A DNA stretch of 64,000 nt from Molossus alvarezi (Eukaryota > Chordata > Mammalia > Chiroptera > Molossidae), in assembly GCA_037176705.1 (NCBI GenBank), contig CM073895.1:7340551-7404550 (forward strand). The letters are read 5' to 3'. The position numbers and the translations under genes are program-made. Under the pieces are notes generated by a model that saw only the letters and a list, made by a program, of their open reading frames with translations, did not search any database and had not been told where the DNA came from. This document shows, in pieces, positions 1-11,499 of this stretch (its first letter is position 1; each line of letters begins with the position of its first letter).

Positions 1-1185
1 AACCCTTAATTTCAGATGACCAGGAAGAAATGAACCAAGGTTAGATTGGTTGCCACATATGTCCCTGAATTCATGCATTTGAGAGCACATGATTGTCTTA
101 GAAAATAATTTTTGTTTTTAAAATTATTTCATTGACTCTTTTTACTAAGCAAGTAACCTTTGTCATGCTTTTGGTATAGCCTATAGTGCCATTTGTTTTT
201 TAATTTGACAATATTTCTCTGTAAGCTTAAATACAACAAGACTGAAAAGAAATGGTTATCATTAAACTGTTATTATATTATTAAAGTATTCCTGGCTATT
301 ACCATAGCGAAATGAAAAACAAAAAACAAAAAAAAAACCCAGTGATTTTGTTATTGATATTATATAATCTGACAATAATGGAAATGTAGAAGAGTCCTGA
401 TTAATTGGTATAATTTCACAAGCCAAAATGGTATTCCTTGGAGAGTCAAAGACATTCAGTTTATAAGTCTAAACCAGAGGGCTTTTTCCTTTATATCTGC
501 TTCTAAATCTTTTTAGTGCTTGGCATTGCTTCTTTCACTAGCAATGCAGTGAAGTATTGTTTATTCCACTGAAGTGACTTGAAGTGACCTCTTGTGGTTT
601 AGGTGCAGGTTAATGCTGAAAAAAAACAAAATAAAACAAACCACAGAGTTGCCACACTGGTGTCTGCATTAAAGGTTGTTAGATATTAGACTACAGGAAG
701 TTACATAGATTTCCTTCGGTCAGCTGCTGTACCCCTGTGCCTTACTGGTCCTTTGTAGACTTGCCTTAATGATTTGTACAAAAGACTGGGAGGAGGGGAA
801 GCTGCCATGTCCTGGTGTACCTTAATGAAGATACCTTCTGAGGCACAATGCAAAGCAAGCATTTGTTCTAGACTGTCAGAGCCATTTTCTGCATTATGAG
901 CAGTTTTCATAACTGTCCAGTTTATGTCATCTTTCAGATTTTATAATCTCTAGATACTTAGTTTGAACCACTTTAGGTTGTGAAATGTATTGGTTTCCTC
1001 CCATTGTTACTGTAAAATCTTGTTCATAAACAATGGATTTCTCCTTCAATATCTTTTTAAAAAATGGTTGAAGATTGTTTTTGAGTGTAAGATCTACCTT
1101 ATCAGAAAAGGAGAGTTTGTAATGTTTTAAAAATAATAATAATAAAGTCCTCATTTAATAAAAGCCGAAATCTTTTAAGAGTGTG
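1..1185 (+). other. Repeat-free segment, possible 3'UTR end of the short KIF1B-alpha isoform
   Basis: AT-rich, with no recognised repeat and no convincing coding frame, ending in two AATAAA hexamers. KIF1B is known to make a short alpha isoform that ends in its own terminal exon, upstream of the exons unique to the beta tail. Its 3' end would be expected upstream of window exon 1. The match in place and signals is suggestive only; the alpha coding part would lie outside the window. Confidence 0.4.
1141..1162 (+). terminator. Two AATAAA poly(A) signals, 16 bases apart
   Basis: AATAAA at 1141-1146 and 1157-1162, followed by T/G-rich sequence (GTGTGATTTCTCTCTG) near 1180. Together these look like a working 3'-end signal on the + strand. 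Confidence 0.45.
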
Positions 1186-1668
1186 ATTTCTCTCTGACGT
1201 GGGAGGAGGGAAAAGTGAAATAGGGTGATGCTAATAGGCCTGTTTATTAAAATTCAGTCTTAAATGGGTCGTTAACTTTATGCTACATTTTATTTAAAAA
1301 CTTTTCTAGTAAGGGGATAGCAAATACCACTTTCTGATTTCTTTGAGTTTACCTTAAAATGTGTTTTCAGTGTTTTTTATTAATCTTGGTTTGAAGTTTT
1401 TAAAAATGAAAAGGTATACTTCCTTTCATATAGATAGGAACTAAATTTCTAAAAGCTTTGAATAACTGTTTAGCTCTTCTTGTTTTGCTTTAACCATTGC
1501 TTTTCTCCACCCAGAATATTGGTGCTTTGCTAGAGGTGAAACAGGACAGAGTAGAAGATTTTTCTGGAGTGGACCATCTGTCTTTTTGAACATTTGGACA
1601 TGACATTTTTATATTGAAAAACACAACCATACATTATGGATGAAAAAACCCAGCAGGAGGTTTTTATT
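1186..1668. other. Intron sequence, nothing recognised
   Basis: AT-rich single-copy-looking sequence before the first SINE. No splice-flanked frame or known repeat was recognised. Confidence 0.5.
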
Positions 1669-1680
1669 CTCCTGAGTTTT

Positions 1681-1891
1681 TTTTTTTTTTAATAACCAGA
1701 GGACATTTTTCTATTTTTATTCAGATAGAGGGGGAGGGAGAGAGAGAAACATCGAGTGGCTGCCTCCAGCACGACCAACCAGGGCTGTGGACAAACCGCA
1801 GCCAAGGCACATGCCCTTAGCGAGAACCGAACCTGGGTCTCTCCGGACCACCGGCCGACGCTCTAACCGCTGAACCAAACTGGCCAGGGCC
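1681..1891 (-). repeat. VES-type SINE
   Basis: Antisense copy: T-run at the left, GAGGACATTTTTCTATT body, and a tRNA-like head ending GGCCAGGGC at the right. Flanked by a CTCCTGAGTTTT duplication (from 1669 and 1892). Confidence 0.9.
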
Positions 1892-2709
1892 CTCCTGAGT
1901 TTTTAAAATGAAACTTGGAACTCGAGAGAAGTGTTTTGCTTAGATTGATTTGCTGCAGGCAGCATATTCTTTCCCTTCAGGTACTTTGTATTTTTCTGCT
2001 TTCGGAGAAACTGGTGGAAAAGTTGCCGAGACCCGACTACTGCTAGGGCGACACACGATTTCCATGCAGTATGGATATGTGCAGTGACAGTTGTACATAC
2101 ATGGTGAGAATGAAGAGAGGCAGAAAAGGGTTTTGAAGGAGCAAGCTCTGAGCCAAGAGCAGAGTCCCAAAGTACAACCAGGAATTTATCCAAGTGAAGC
2201 ATGGCAGGGGGAGAGAGGAAGCATGTCAGGTCCAGGGAACCGGGCGTGGGGGGTAAGTTGGGGTGGTCAGAACATCAGCTGTGTTGGGAGTTACGGTAAG
2301 AGATGAGGGCAGTTGAGTGAACAGGGCCAGATCCTGAAATGCTAAGGAGTTAGGATTTTTTTTTAAATACCTTTTATTATGAATTATATAAAATCAAAAG
2401 TCCAAACAAGTATTACTTATAAGATCCACTGACATTATATTTTAAAATAACACCATATAATTAGCTTCTTTAAATCTGAGTTAGTATAATATCATTTATC
2501 TTTACAAAACAACCACAACCACATTAATACTTGACAGAATTTTTGTGTCTGATAATCCTCCCTACATCTCAGACTGTATCCAATTAAAATATCAGTATAG
2601 CTTTCATTCATCAAAGAAAGTATTTTATTCAAGTTCCTGAAACAAATTTGAGGAGTTATGTTCGGTTTGAATTGAAGAAAAAGGCCCAGTTAAAATATGT
2701 AAACAGCTC
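1892..2709. other. Intron sequence, nothing recognised
   Basis: A moderately GC-rich part (to about 2340) and an AT-rich part (to 2700) that may be an old decayed transposon. No family could be named. Confidence 0.4.
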
Positions 2710-2955
2710 GGGCCGGTTTGGCTTAGCGGTTAGAACGCTGGCCCGTGGACCAGAGAGACCTGGGTTCAGTTCCCGCTAAGGGCACGTACCTCGTTTGCAG
2801 CTTGTCCCTGGCCCCTGTTGGGGTCGTGTGGGTGGCAACTAGTCAATGTGTCTCTCTTACATCAATGTTTCTCTCTCTCTCTTCCTCCTTCTCTCCCTCC
2901 CACTATATCTGAAGATAATGCAAAAATGTCCTTAGGTAAGGATAAAAAAAAAAAA
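2710..2955 (+). repeat. VES-type SINE
   Basis: Sense copy: GGCCGGTTTGGCTTAGCGG head, box-B-like GGGTTCAGTTCCCGC, CT-rich body and an A tail after AGGTAAGGATA. Confidence 0.9.
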
Positions 2956-3054
2956 GTAAACAATTTTCATTTGGTGAAGCTGAAATCAGTGTATACGTTC
3001 TAATCAAAGATCTGTCTCAGGTGGCATTTTTCAAGATTTAAAGGTGTACCAGGC

Positions 3055-3304
3055 TGCTCTGGCCAGTTTGGCTCAGCAGTTAGAGCGTCAGCCCTCAGAC
3101 AGAAGGGTCATGGGTTCAATTCCCACTCAAGGGCATGTACCTGGGTTGCAAGTTCGATCCCCAGCTCTGGTTGGGATCATGCAGGAGGCATCCAATCAAT
3201 GTGTCTCTCTCACATTGATATTTCTCTCTCTTTTTCCCTCCCTCCCTTCCACTCTATCAATGGAAAAATATCCTCTGGTGAAGATTAACAAAAAAATAAA
3301 GTGA
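3055..3304 (+). repeat. VES-type SINE
   Basis: Sense copy, with a 15-bp imperfect duplication at 3040-3054 and about 3305-3319 (AAAGGTGTACCAGGC / AAAAGTGTATCAGGC). Confidence 0.9.
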
Positions 3305-3567
3305 AAAAGTGTATCAGGCCAAACCCTTTGCCACCTTTACTGCTTTCCCCGTCCCTTTCTCTTGCTTTGCCTTCAGCTTTTTCTTTGACTCTGGTTCATC
3401 CATATTGGGTACTGTGCATTCTAGTCTACTCTGTTTCTCTTAATATCAGTCTCCGTTTTTATGTTGTCTTTTTCATCTTTCACCACATACTGGGTTTTCT
3501 CTTCAGAATGTTTGGGGATCACAACCGTTGCTATTTCTTGAACATCTTTCATTAAAATATCAGTATT

Positions 3568-3790
3568 GCCCTGGCCAATGTGGCTCAGTTGGTTGGATGT
3601 TGTCCCGTGCACCAAGAGGTTGCCGGTTCAATTCTTGGTTAGGGCACATGCCTGGGTTGCAGACTTGATCCCCAGTAGGGAGCATTAAGAGGCAGCCGAT
3701 TGATGTCTAGCTCTCACATCTATGTTTCTCTCCCTCTCTTTTCCTCTCTCTAAAAAAAAAGAATCAATAAAAAATCTGAAAAAAACAACA
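3568..3790 (+). repeat. VES-related SINE, older subtype
   Basis: Sense copy starting GCCCTGGCCAATGTGGCTCAG, with box B GGTTCAATTCTTGG and an A-rich tail with AATCAATAAAAAA. Confidence 0.85.
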
Positions 3791-3820
3791 ACACGTCACT
3801 ATCTACTTAAGAATACTTTT

Positions 3821-4072
3821 GTTTGTTTGTTTGTTTGTTTGTTATCCTCACCTGAGGACATTTTTTCATTTTTTGTTCAGATAGAGTGGGAGGGAGAGAG
3901 AGAGAGAGAAACATCGATGTGAAAGGGACACATTGAGTGGCTGCCTCCCGCACAACCTGACCTGGGCCAGGGACAAACTTCAACCGAGGTACATGCCCTT
4001 AGTGGGAATGAACCCTGGTCTCTCTGGACCACAGGCTGATGCTCTAACCGCTGAGCCAAACCGGCCAGGGCC
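3821..4072 (-). repeat. VES-type SINE with a GTTT tail run
   Basis: Antisense copy. A perfect 16-bp duplication ACTTAAGAATACTTTT lies at 3805-3820 and 4073-4088. The tail is a run of GTTT units (3821-3842). Confidence 0.92.
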
Positions 4073-4199
4073 ACTTAAGAATACTTTTAAGTCTGCTAAG
4101 CTCCTTTGGGACTTTCTCTTTTCTCTTTCAGCATTTATCTACCTGTTCCACGTATTCTGTAAGGTCTAGCCATAGTTTATCTGAAAAGGTTCACCACTC

Positions 4200-4500
4200 A
4201 TGGTCCACACACTCACGACCAGGAGTTGGGATTTTATCTGAAATGTGTTGGGAAGCTACCAAATGATTATATACAGGGAGATTGCACTATGAGATTCACC
4301 ATTTAGAAATGGCCAGAGTTTGGGTTGGAGGGTGGATTGGAAGGAGGCAAGTTCAGAGCCCAGCGCTCCAGTTGGGAAGTTGCAGTATGAACTAAAAGAG
4401 AAACTGTGCTTTCCAAACAAAGGCAGGGAGAAAGGAGAGAAACTCTGATAAATTATGTTCACGAAGAATCAACAGATCAGCTTGCAGGTGGGATAAACTC
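4200..4500 (-). repeat. Probable L2 LINE fragment
   Basis: GGTTGGAGGGTGGATTGGAA and nearby sequence resemble the antisense L2 consensus as I recall it. Confidence 0.4.
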
Positions 4501-5046
4501 TGCATACAATCCATGAGGTGATGAAGGCTCTTGCTTCCATCATGGTTGGAAAGTAAAGTAGATGAGACCAAGACAGTACTAAGAGATTGGGAGAAAAAAG
4601 GAGCTGCTCAGGTCTAAGAAGGATCGATCTGAAATTGTGTCTGCACAGTGCTGCTGGTGGTGTGCAAACTGAGGCTCTGACAAAAACTGGGTCATTAATG
4701 TCTCCTGGCTATTGCTTGCTAACCTGCCATTAAAGAGGAAGGCAATATTAGCAAAAGGAGCCAAGCCTGGAATGTGAAAAAACAACCTAACCAGTAAACC
4801 CAGAATGGTGAGGTTGATTTTACCTTAAATGACAGCTCCTTCAGAGATGCCCTGTCCTAATTGTGGCACCATCATCTCTCACCTAGCTTATTACAGTAGC
4901 CGCCTAACTTGTTTCTTTGCTTCTATTCTTGACCCATATAATCCATTGTTCACATAGCAACCAGCATCCTCTTTTAAAATAAAAAATCAGATCATATCAA
5001 TGGCCTCCAGTGGCTTTCCATTGATTGCACTTTACAATCTGAACTT

Positions 5047-5266
5047 ATTTTTATTAAATTTACTGGGATAACATTGGTTAATGACTTTATATAAATTTCA
5101 GGTGTTATAACTTTCTAATACAACATCTGTATACTCTACTGTGTGTTCACCGCTTGAAGCCTGGTCTCCTGTCACCATGTATTTGATCCTCTTGACCCTC
5201 TCTGTCTTCTCCCCACCTCCCCTTTCCACTCTGGTTACCACCTGTTGTCTGTATCGATGTAAAATC
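5047..5266 (-). repeat. Short L1 3'-end fragment inserted into L2
   Basis: About 220 bp starting with a T-run and a TTATTAAATTTACTGGGATAA motif like a laurasiatherian L1 3' end. An AATCTGAACTT duplication flanks it on both sides, which marks one insertion event. The family name is from memory. Confidence 0.55.
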
Positions 5267-5480
5267 TGAACTTCTTACCGTAGTCTACGAGGCTTTCCAT
5301 GTTTTGGCTTCTTGGCTGTCACTGACTTCATCACTTAACGATTTCACACTGTAAGCACTTTGTCCTTTTGTTCCTTCAACAAGTTTGTTCTGACCTCAAT
5401 GTTTCTGCACTTCCTCAAGACTGGGATCCTTTCTCATCATATTCAACTTCTCTTCCAGATCTGCGCTCTGTGCTCATGTG

Positions 5481-5696
5481 CACGCTTTTTTTTTTTTTCC
5501 TTCTTTTTTTTTATAGAGAGGAAGGGAGAGGGAGAGAGGTAGAAACACCAATGAGAGAGAACATCAGTTGGCTGCCTCCTGCATGTCCCTCCCTGGGGAC
5601 CGGGCCCACAGCCTGGGCATGTGCCCTGACTGGGAATCAACCTGCAACTTCTTGTTGCATGGGACAACATTCAACCACTGAGCCACACTGGCTGGG
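5481..5696 (-). repeat. VES-related SINE, older subtype
   Basis: Antisense copy with AGAGAGGAAGGGAGAGG and ACCACTGAGCCACACTGGC. CTCATGTG is repeated at the two ends. Confidence 0.85.
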
Positions 5697-5865
5697 CTCA
5701 TGTGTCCCTTTTCCTGCCCCAGGCTGACTTTCGTTATTTTAGCAATGGTAACCAAGTGGTTGTCTGTGTACTTGTTTGGTCCTTCCATGAGAATGTAAAC
5801 TCACCTGGAATACTGTCTTGTTTGCTTCATCATTCATCTGTGTATATTACCCAGAAGAGTGGTTT

Positions 5866-6058
5866 TCAAAGTGTAGTGCGCATCAAAATTCCCTAGGGGG
5901 TTTATGAGACCATATTGCTGGGCCCACTCCCAGAGTCTCTGATTGGGGACAGGTTGAGGGGTGGTGTGCAATAGGGCCTGATTGTTTGCATTTCTGTTAG
6001 TTCCCAGGTGATATGATTCTACTAAATCTTTGAGAACCATTGGTCTAGAATAGGAGTT
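5866..6058. repeat. MER5-like hAT DNA transposon remnant
   Basis: Begins GTGGTTTTCAAAGTGTAG and ends CTTTGAGAACCATTGG, near-inverted ends typical of the MER5/Charlie group. Confidence 0.65.
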
Positions 6059-6068
6059 CACAAGTTTT

Positions 6069-6293
6069 TTAAAAATATATATATATGTTTTTATTGATTT
6101 TTTTTTTTTTTAGAGAGGAAGGGAAAGAGAGGTAGAAACATCGATGTGAGAGAGATACACTGATTGGCTGCCCCATGCATGCCCTTACCAGGGATCGAGC
6201 CTGCAACCTAGGCATGTGCCCTGACCGGGAATCTAACCAGGACCTTTCAGTCCATGGGATGGAGCTCAGTCCACAGAGCCCCACCAACCGGAC
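6069..6293 (-). repeat. VES-related SINE nested in a DNA transposon
   Basis: Antisense copy with a duplication CACAAG plus pyrimidines at about 6059 and 6294. The surrounding transposon continues on the right. Confidence 0.85.
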
Positions 6294-6510
6294 CACAAGC
6301 TTTGTGTAAAGGGTCAGATAGTAAATATTTTAGGCTTTGTGGGTCCTTCCTTTTGCAACTATGCAACTCTGCTGTTGTAGCAGGAAAACAGCCATCGACA
6401 GGAATGCAGAGCAATGGGCATGCCTGTGTTCTGATAAAACTATGTTTGCAAAAACGGACAGTGGGCTGGGTTTCCCACTGACCATAGTTTGCCGGCCTAG
6501 AGATAGTTTG
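6294..6510. repeat. hAT-type DNA transposon remnant
   Basis: GTAAAGGGTCAGATAGTAAA and TTTAGGCTTTGTGGG are hallmarks of a common mammalian MER element, ending ATAGTTTGCCGGCC. Its left terminus is before the nested SINE at 6051-6068. The exact MER number is uncertain. Confidence 0.6.
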
Positions 6511-6589
6511 CTGATCTAGAGATAGTCACTTTTGAGAACTGTTCACTAGAAGATCAATACATAGGACTATATATCTGAGCTAGAAGATA

Positions 6590-6770
6590 GTTGTGTGCCA
6601 GATGCTGGTGATTCAGTGGTGAGTGACAGGTCCCCTTGTGAGGTTCACAGAGTTGTGGAGGAGACAGGCATTAGAGAGTCACATAAGTAGTTAGTTATAC
6701 AGTACAGTTGTGCCAAATGATGGGGTGGGGGAGGGGGAATACAGGGTGCTCTAAAAGTCTACAACCAGGC
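6590..6770 (-). repeat. Possible L2 fragment
   Basis: AGGTCCCCTTGTGAGGTTC followed by a GGAGGAGACAGGCATTA-like run resembles the antisense L2 3' region. Confidence 0.4.
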
Positions 6771-6978
6771 ACCTTAGGGGCTGTAAGGTAGCCTTTCTTT
6801 GCTCTCAGCTGATCATTTTTTGTCTCACTGAGAAAAAGAAGTGATCAGAAGAAAATTTCCTTTTCTTTCCACTTCTAGTTCTGCATGTATCCATACATGT
6901 GCTTGGCCTTGCTCCTATCTTAGCCCAGCTCTTGTTTCTATATCCCATCTGTCACCTTCTCAAGGACCTACTGTACAT

Positions 6979-7240
6979 TGTGTGTGTGTATGAATCCTCA
7001 CCCGAGGATATTTTTTCCATTGATTTTTTTAGACAGTGGAAGGGAGGGAGGGAAGAAGAGGGAGAGAGAGAGAAACATCGATGTAAGAGAGACACATTAA
7101 TTGGTTGCCTCCCGCATGTGCCCCCACCGGGGCCAGGACCCAACGTGCAACTTAGGTATGTGCCCTTGACTGGGAATTGAACCCACGACCCTTCAGAGTG
7201 CAGGCTGATGCTCTAACCACGGAGCCACACTGGCCAGGGC
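6979..7240 (-). repeat. VES-type SINE
   Basis: Antisense copy with the classic TCCTCACCCGAGGATATTTT body and a 16-bp duplication AGGACYTACTGTAYAT at 6963-6978 and 7241-7256. Confidence 0.92.
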
Positions 7241-7399
7241 AGGACTTACTGTATATGTATTCTTCTCCTTTACAATATAAGCTTCTCTCCTGAATTATTC
7301 CTGTCACATATAAGTGTGGTTTTATTTCACCACCTTCCAAAATGTCCCATGTCCCCTGTGAGCTGTCACTGTTTCTTTTTTATAGGAATTCGCCTTGAG

Positions 7400-8860
7400 A
7401 GAGTTTTCTGTACTTATTTTCCACTTATCCACCTCCCACTGATTCTTTTTAATGTCTTCTCCCCATTCTTGCTTGAACTCACTCTAGTCAGACTTTTGTT
7501 TCCATCCTACCACTCACAGGGTCCAAAGATATTCACTGACAATTGCGGGGGTGTTTTCTCAGTCCTCATCTTACTAAATCTGTCTGGTGTTTGACACAGT
7601 TGCCTAGTCTTCTTGGGACAATTCATTCACTTGGCTTCTCATTTTCCTCTGACCCCACTGGCTGTGCCTTCATGGTCTCTGTGGCCACAGACATTGGCTA
7701 CATCTGTATCTGTCTGTCCTCTCATACATTTCTGTGGCTTTTCCGTCCATGTTCACACAGAGGAGCGTGAAGATAATAACTCGTGTATTGAGCCAGTAAA
7801 CCTTTTATATGTATTAACTCATTAAATCTGTAGAGTGCTCCCTCTTTGTCAAGTAGGTATTGTCATCCCATCTCACTTGCTTTCCCACAGTCACACACTA
7901 CTGAGTGGGGATCCAGGTCCAGTCTCAAACAGTCAGTCTATCCGCAGACTCCCTCTGCTGACTCTCAGATGTGCTCTCCAGCCTGATCCTCTGCCCTGAC
8001 CTCTAGACACAAACACAACTGTGACCTGACATCCATACAACTAACTGGCATCTCACATTTAAACTATCTGAACGGAGCAACTAGCTCAGGCCAAAATGCA
8101 AGTCATCCTGTTTCTTCTTCTCACACCCCGTGATTGCATCATCCATAGGTCGCATTTCCTCTGCCTGTAAAACATATTCCAGCTCCGTTCTCTTTTTACC
8201 ACATTTGCTGCCGAGACCCTGGAACAGGTCACCACCAACTTCCTTGGCATTACTGTGTCAGCCTCATGGCTCAGGTCCTTGCCTCCAAGCCCCCAGGCTG
8301 TTCTCCATGGAGAGCAGTGTCTTTAAAACTTAAACTAGACCATGTTACTTTCCAGCTCTAAGCCACCCAAAGGCTTCCTGTAAAATAAAATCCATAATCC
8401 TTACCTTAGCCTATATGGTCATCCATAACCCAGTCCTTGTCTGACTTCTACTCAGCTGTGTCTCTAATCCTTTCCACTCTGCCACTCCACCCACACAGGT
8501 TTTCTTGCTTTTCCTTCAACACACCAGGCAGCTTTCCATCTCAGGACCATTGTACTTACTGTTGCTTCTACTTTGATGGGAGTAACATCCACCCCGCAAG
8601 ATCTCAGCATGCTGGCTCAGTTCTCTGATTCAATGTTATGTCTACACAGAGACCTTCCCCTACCACCTAATCTAAAAGTCTTTTCCTGTTCCTCTCTTTT
8701 TCGTATTAACCCCTGATATCTGCCCTTCTTTGTGGTACTTCTCTGTGCTGAAATCATAGTGTACTGTGTCTGTTTACTGTTTATTGTCTCTCCCTCACCC
8801 CACTGTGTTCCTAGCATCTGACACATGGTAGGGGTGAAAAAGTATTTGTTTGTTGACTGG
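7400..8860 (+). repeat. L2 LINE 3' region, broken by a MIR-like piece
   Basis: Sense L2 signatures: GACCATGTTACTTTCCAGC, CTTTCCATCTCAGGACCATT and the 3' end near 8815-8850 (CATCTGACACATGGTAGG). About 7765-7915 looks instead like antisense MIR. Confidence 0.6.
7765..7915 (-). repeat. MIR SINE fragment
   Basis: TATGTATTAACTCATTAAATC, then a CACAGTCACACACTACTGAG block, as in antisense MIR. Confidence 0.55.
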
Positions 8861-8862
8861 AC

Positions 8863-8897
8863 AGATGGATGGATGGATGGATGGATAGATGGATGGT
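8863..8897 (+). repeat. GATG microsatellite
   Basis: About eight GATG units with one GATA interruption, directly after the L2 3' end, where such simple tails are common. Confidence 0.85.
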
Positions 8898-8914
8898 TGT
8901 TAAAAGAGTGCTCT

Positions 8915-9176
8915 AGCCCTGGCCGGTTTTGCTCAGTGGTTAGAGTGTCAGCCTGCGGTTCAGAGAAACCTGGGTTCAGTTCCCGCTAAGGGCACGTACC
9001 TCGGTTGCAGTTTGTCCCCGGCCCTGGTTGGTTGTGTAGGTAGCAACCACTCGATATGTCCCTTTCACATTGATGTTTCTCTCTCTCCCTTCCTCTTCCT
9101 CCCTCCCACTCTATCTGAACAAGAAATGAAAAAATGTCCTCGGGTGAGGATAAAAAAAAAAAAAAAAAAAAGAAAA
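8915..9176 (+). repeat. VES-type SINE
   Basis: Sense copy GCCCTGGCCGGTTTTGCTCAG with a long A tail (9151-9170). AAGAGTG(TG)CTCT occurs at both ends. Confidence 0.9.
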
Positions 9177-9182
9177 GAAAAG

Positions 9183-9310
9183 AGTGTGCTCTGGAGTCCA
9201 GTTGTCTGGGTTCAAATCCCATTTCCACTACTTGCTAACTCTGATCTTTGGAAAGTTACCTAATTTCTGTCTTTCTTCTTTAACATGAGGATAGCAATAA
9301 TATCATCTTC
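9183..9310 (+). repeat. MIR SINE fragment
   Basis: GTGCTCTGGAGTCCAG, GGGTTCAAATCCCATTTCC and a TTTAACATGAGGATAG block match sense MIR in order. Confidence 0.7.
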
Positions 9311-9559
9311 ATAGTACTTCATAGTATGAAAGTATTTCAAACTACTGAAGTATATACTTAAAAATGGTTAAGATGGTAAATTTTATGTTACTACAATAAA
9401 ATAATGGGGGAAAATAAAAACAAAAAAATTCTCAAGATATTAACATTTTATTCTCTTGATGCCTTCTAGGTAAACCAACAGTCTTTCTCTTTTTGCCTAA
9501 AGAATCCCATATAACATATAGGTTTTTGGGGTTTTTTTTAGGGAACCCCCCCTTTTTTT

Positions 9560-9814
9560 TCAATCTTTTTTTTTAATCCTCACCCAAGGACACTTTTGCA
9601 TTCATCATCAGATAGAGCAAGAGGGAGAGAGGGAGCAAAAGAGAGAGAGAAACATTGATGTGAGAGAGACACACATTGACTGGCTACCACCCACGTGACC
9701 CCAACCGGGCTGGGGACAAAATGCAACCGAGGTACGTGCCCTTAGTGGGAACCACACCTGGGTCTCTCCAGACCGCGGGCCAACACTCCAGCTGCTGAGC
9801 CAAACCGACCATTG
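9560..9814 (-). repeat. VES-type SINE
   Basis: Antisense copy with TCCTCACCCAAGGACACTTTTG. The flanks show C-rich then T-rich repeats (GAACCCCCCCTTTTT / GAGCCCCCTTTTTT). Confidence 0.88.
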
Positions 9815-9819
9815 CAAGA

Positions 9820-11460
9820 GCCCCCTTTTTTATTTTGAAACAGTTCAAACCTACCAAGAATCTTAAAAAAAAAAGTACAGTGAAACTTGTATACCCATAT
9901 ATAAATAATTTTCTTGAATCATTTGAGAGTAAGGTAGGGACATCTTGGCAGTTTACTCCTAAATACTTCTATGTGTATCGCCTAAAACCAAGGATATTTT
10001 CTTGATATCATTGTCCCACCCAAGAAATTTAACATTATTCAAAATCATGTAATACACGGTTTATTTTCAAATTTTTCTAGTTGTCTAAAAATATGTGTCA
10101 GAGTGTGTATATATGTTTTAATACAAGGTCCAGTTGAGGTTTGTATATTGCATTTGGTTTTCATGTTTCTTTTATCTTTCATTACATTGATATTTTTCAA
10201 TGGGTCTAGGCCCCATTCTCATTTATTAGCTTCTTTCCTCAAGGTTAGATTTAGGTTAAACATTTTTGGTAAAAATGGTAGAATAGTGGCATTGTGTACT
10301 TCTATTGCATCACCCACATCAGTAGACATAACATGTCAATTTGTCCTATTATCAGTAACATTAGAGTTTCATAAATTTAGTTAATGTGATGTTTCCCAGT
10401 TCTTTCTCTTATTAAGAGGTATGTACAAGGGAACTGTATTAGTTCTAGCTGCCACTGGCCCTCTTAGAGGAGCCCAGTCCTGTGCTTGGGGCCTGGTGAC
10501 ACCGGCTGGGGCTGGGAAACCCTCACTAAGGTGGGGCTCCCAGAGTGGCTCGGCCCAGTACAGAGAGACAAACTTTCCGGGAAGCATGAGATCTGGGGTG
10601 ATTCAGGGCTACCCACGCCCCTCACTGGTTCCAGGGTACAGCAGCAATAGTAGTTCCAGTGGCTGGCACCCACTAGGACAGGACAAGCTCTATTGTACTT
10701 TAAAAAGTGGTAAAGTGCCTGGCCAGTTTGGCTCAGCGGTTAGAGCGTCAGCCCGTGGACCAGAGAGTCCCAGGTTTGGTTCCTGCTAAGGGCACGTACC
10801 TCGGTTGCATTTTGTCTCTGGCCCCAGTTGGGTCGTGTGGGTGGCAACCAGTCGATGTGTCTCTCTCACATTGATGTTTCTCTCTCTCTTCTCCCCTCTC
10901 TCCCTCCCACTCTATCTGAAGATAAATGCAAAAAAATGTCCTCGGGTGAGGATAAAAAAAAAAGGGGTAAATAAATCTTGCATTTAAAAAAAAAGGTATC
11001 TAGGGTGACACATTGGGATTGTGTGAATATTTTGTCTTCCATCCACCTTTCACTTAATTGATCCTTGCCTGATTTGATTACTATATCTGGGGTTGCAATA
11101 TAGTCATTTTCTAATTGTCATTTCCTCTTCATTTATTAACTGGCTTTTTCTTTTTTTTTTTTTTGCTAATAAGAGCTTTCCCTTTTTCCTTCTTTCATAT
11201 CACTGTGGACTCAAGGAATCTTTTTATACTAAGAATGAGTTATGTTCTTTTTCTGTTATTCTTATTGGCCAGTGGGAATGTGTGCCCTTTTGAAATGGCT
11301 CCATTGGTTTTTGCGTACTCTGTACCCAGGCTCCCCTGGACTTTCCTTATTCCAAACCTGGAATTTTCCCAAGGAATGTTGGTTCCTTTTAGTGGGGAAT
11401 GGTATTTAGAAACCAAGATCTGGGTGCTAGCTATATTTAGAAAATAAACTTTTTGACACA
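9820..11460. repeat. Ancient L1 3'-UTR-like sequence, in pieces
   Basis: ACTCCTAAATACTTCTATGTG, CAAGGATATTTTCTTGATATC, TTGCATTTGGTTTTCATG and GATCCTTGCCTGATTTGATTA resemble the long 3'UTR of old L1M families. A GC-richer stretch (10430-10710) and a SINE interrupt it. Strand not decided. Confidence 0.5.
10716..10961 (+). repeat. VES-type SINE
   Basis: Sense copy GCCTGGCCAGTTTGGCTCAG, CT-rich body and GTCCTCGGGTGAGGAT before the A tail. GGTAAA sits on both flanks. Confidence 0.9.
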
Positions 11461-11499
11461 TCATCTGTTATTTTCATAGTGTGTTGATACCATTTAAGA

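Larger units (their letters stand above)
4855..5850 (+). repeat. L2 LINE 3' region, split by an L1 fragment and a SINE
   Basis: Shows TCATCTCTCACCTAGCTTATTACAG, then GATCATATCAATGGCCTCCAG in short form, and later the TCCATGAGAATGTAAACTC motif near the L2 3' end. The order is that of sense L2. Interrupted at about 5047-5266 and 5481-5696. Confidence 0.65.

Noticed and set aside
927..1154. 75-codon minus-strand frame near the window start
   Set aside because: No similarity recognised; the region is better explained as AT-rich untranslated sequence on the opposite strand.
2710..2800. tRNA genes
   Set aside because: Box A- and box B-like motifs occur, but each belongs to a SINE head with an A tail and target-site duplication. 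No intact tRNA fold was identified.
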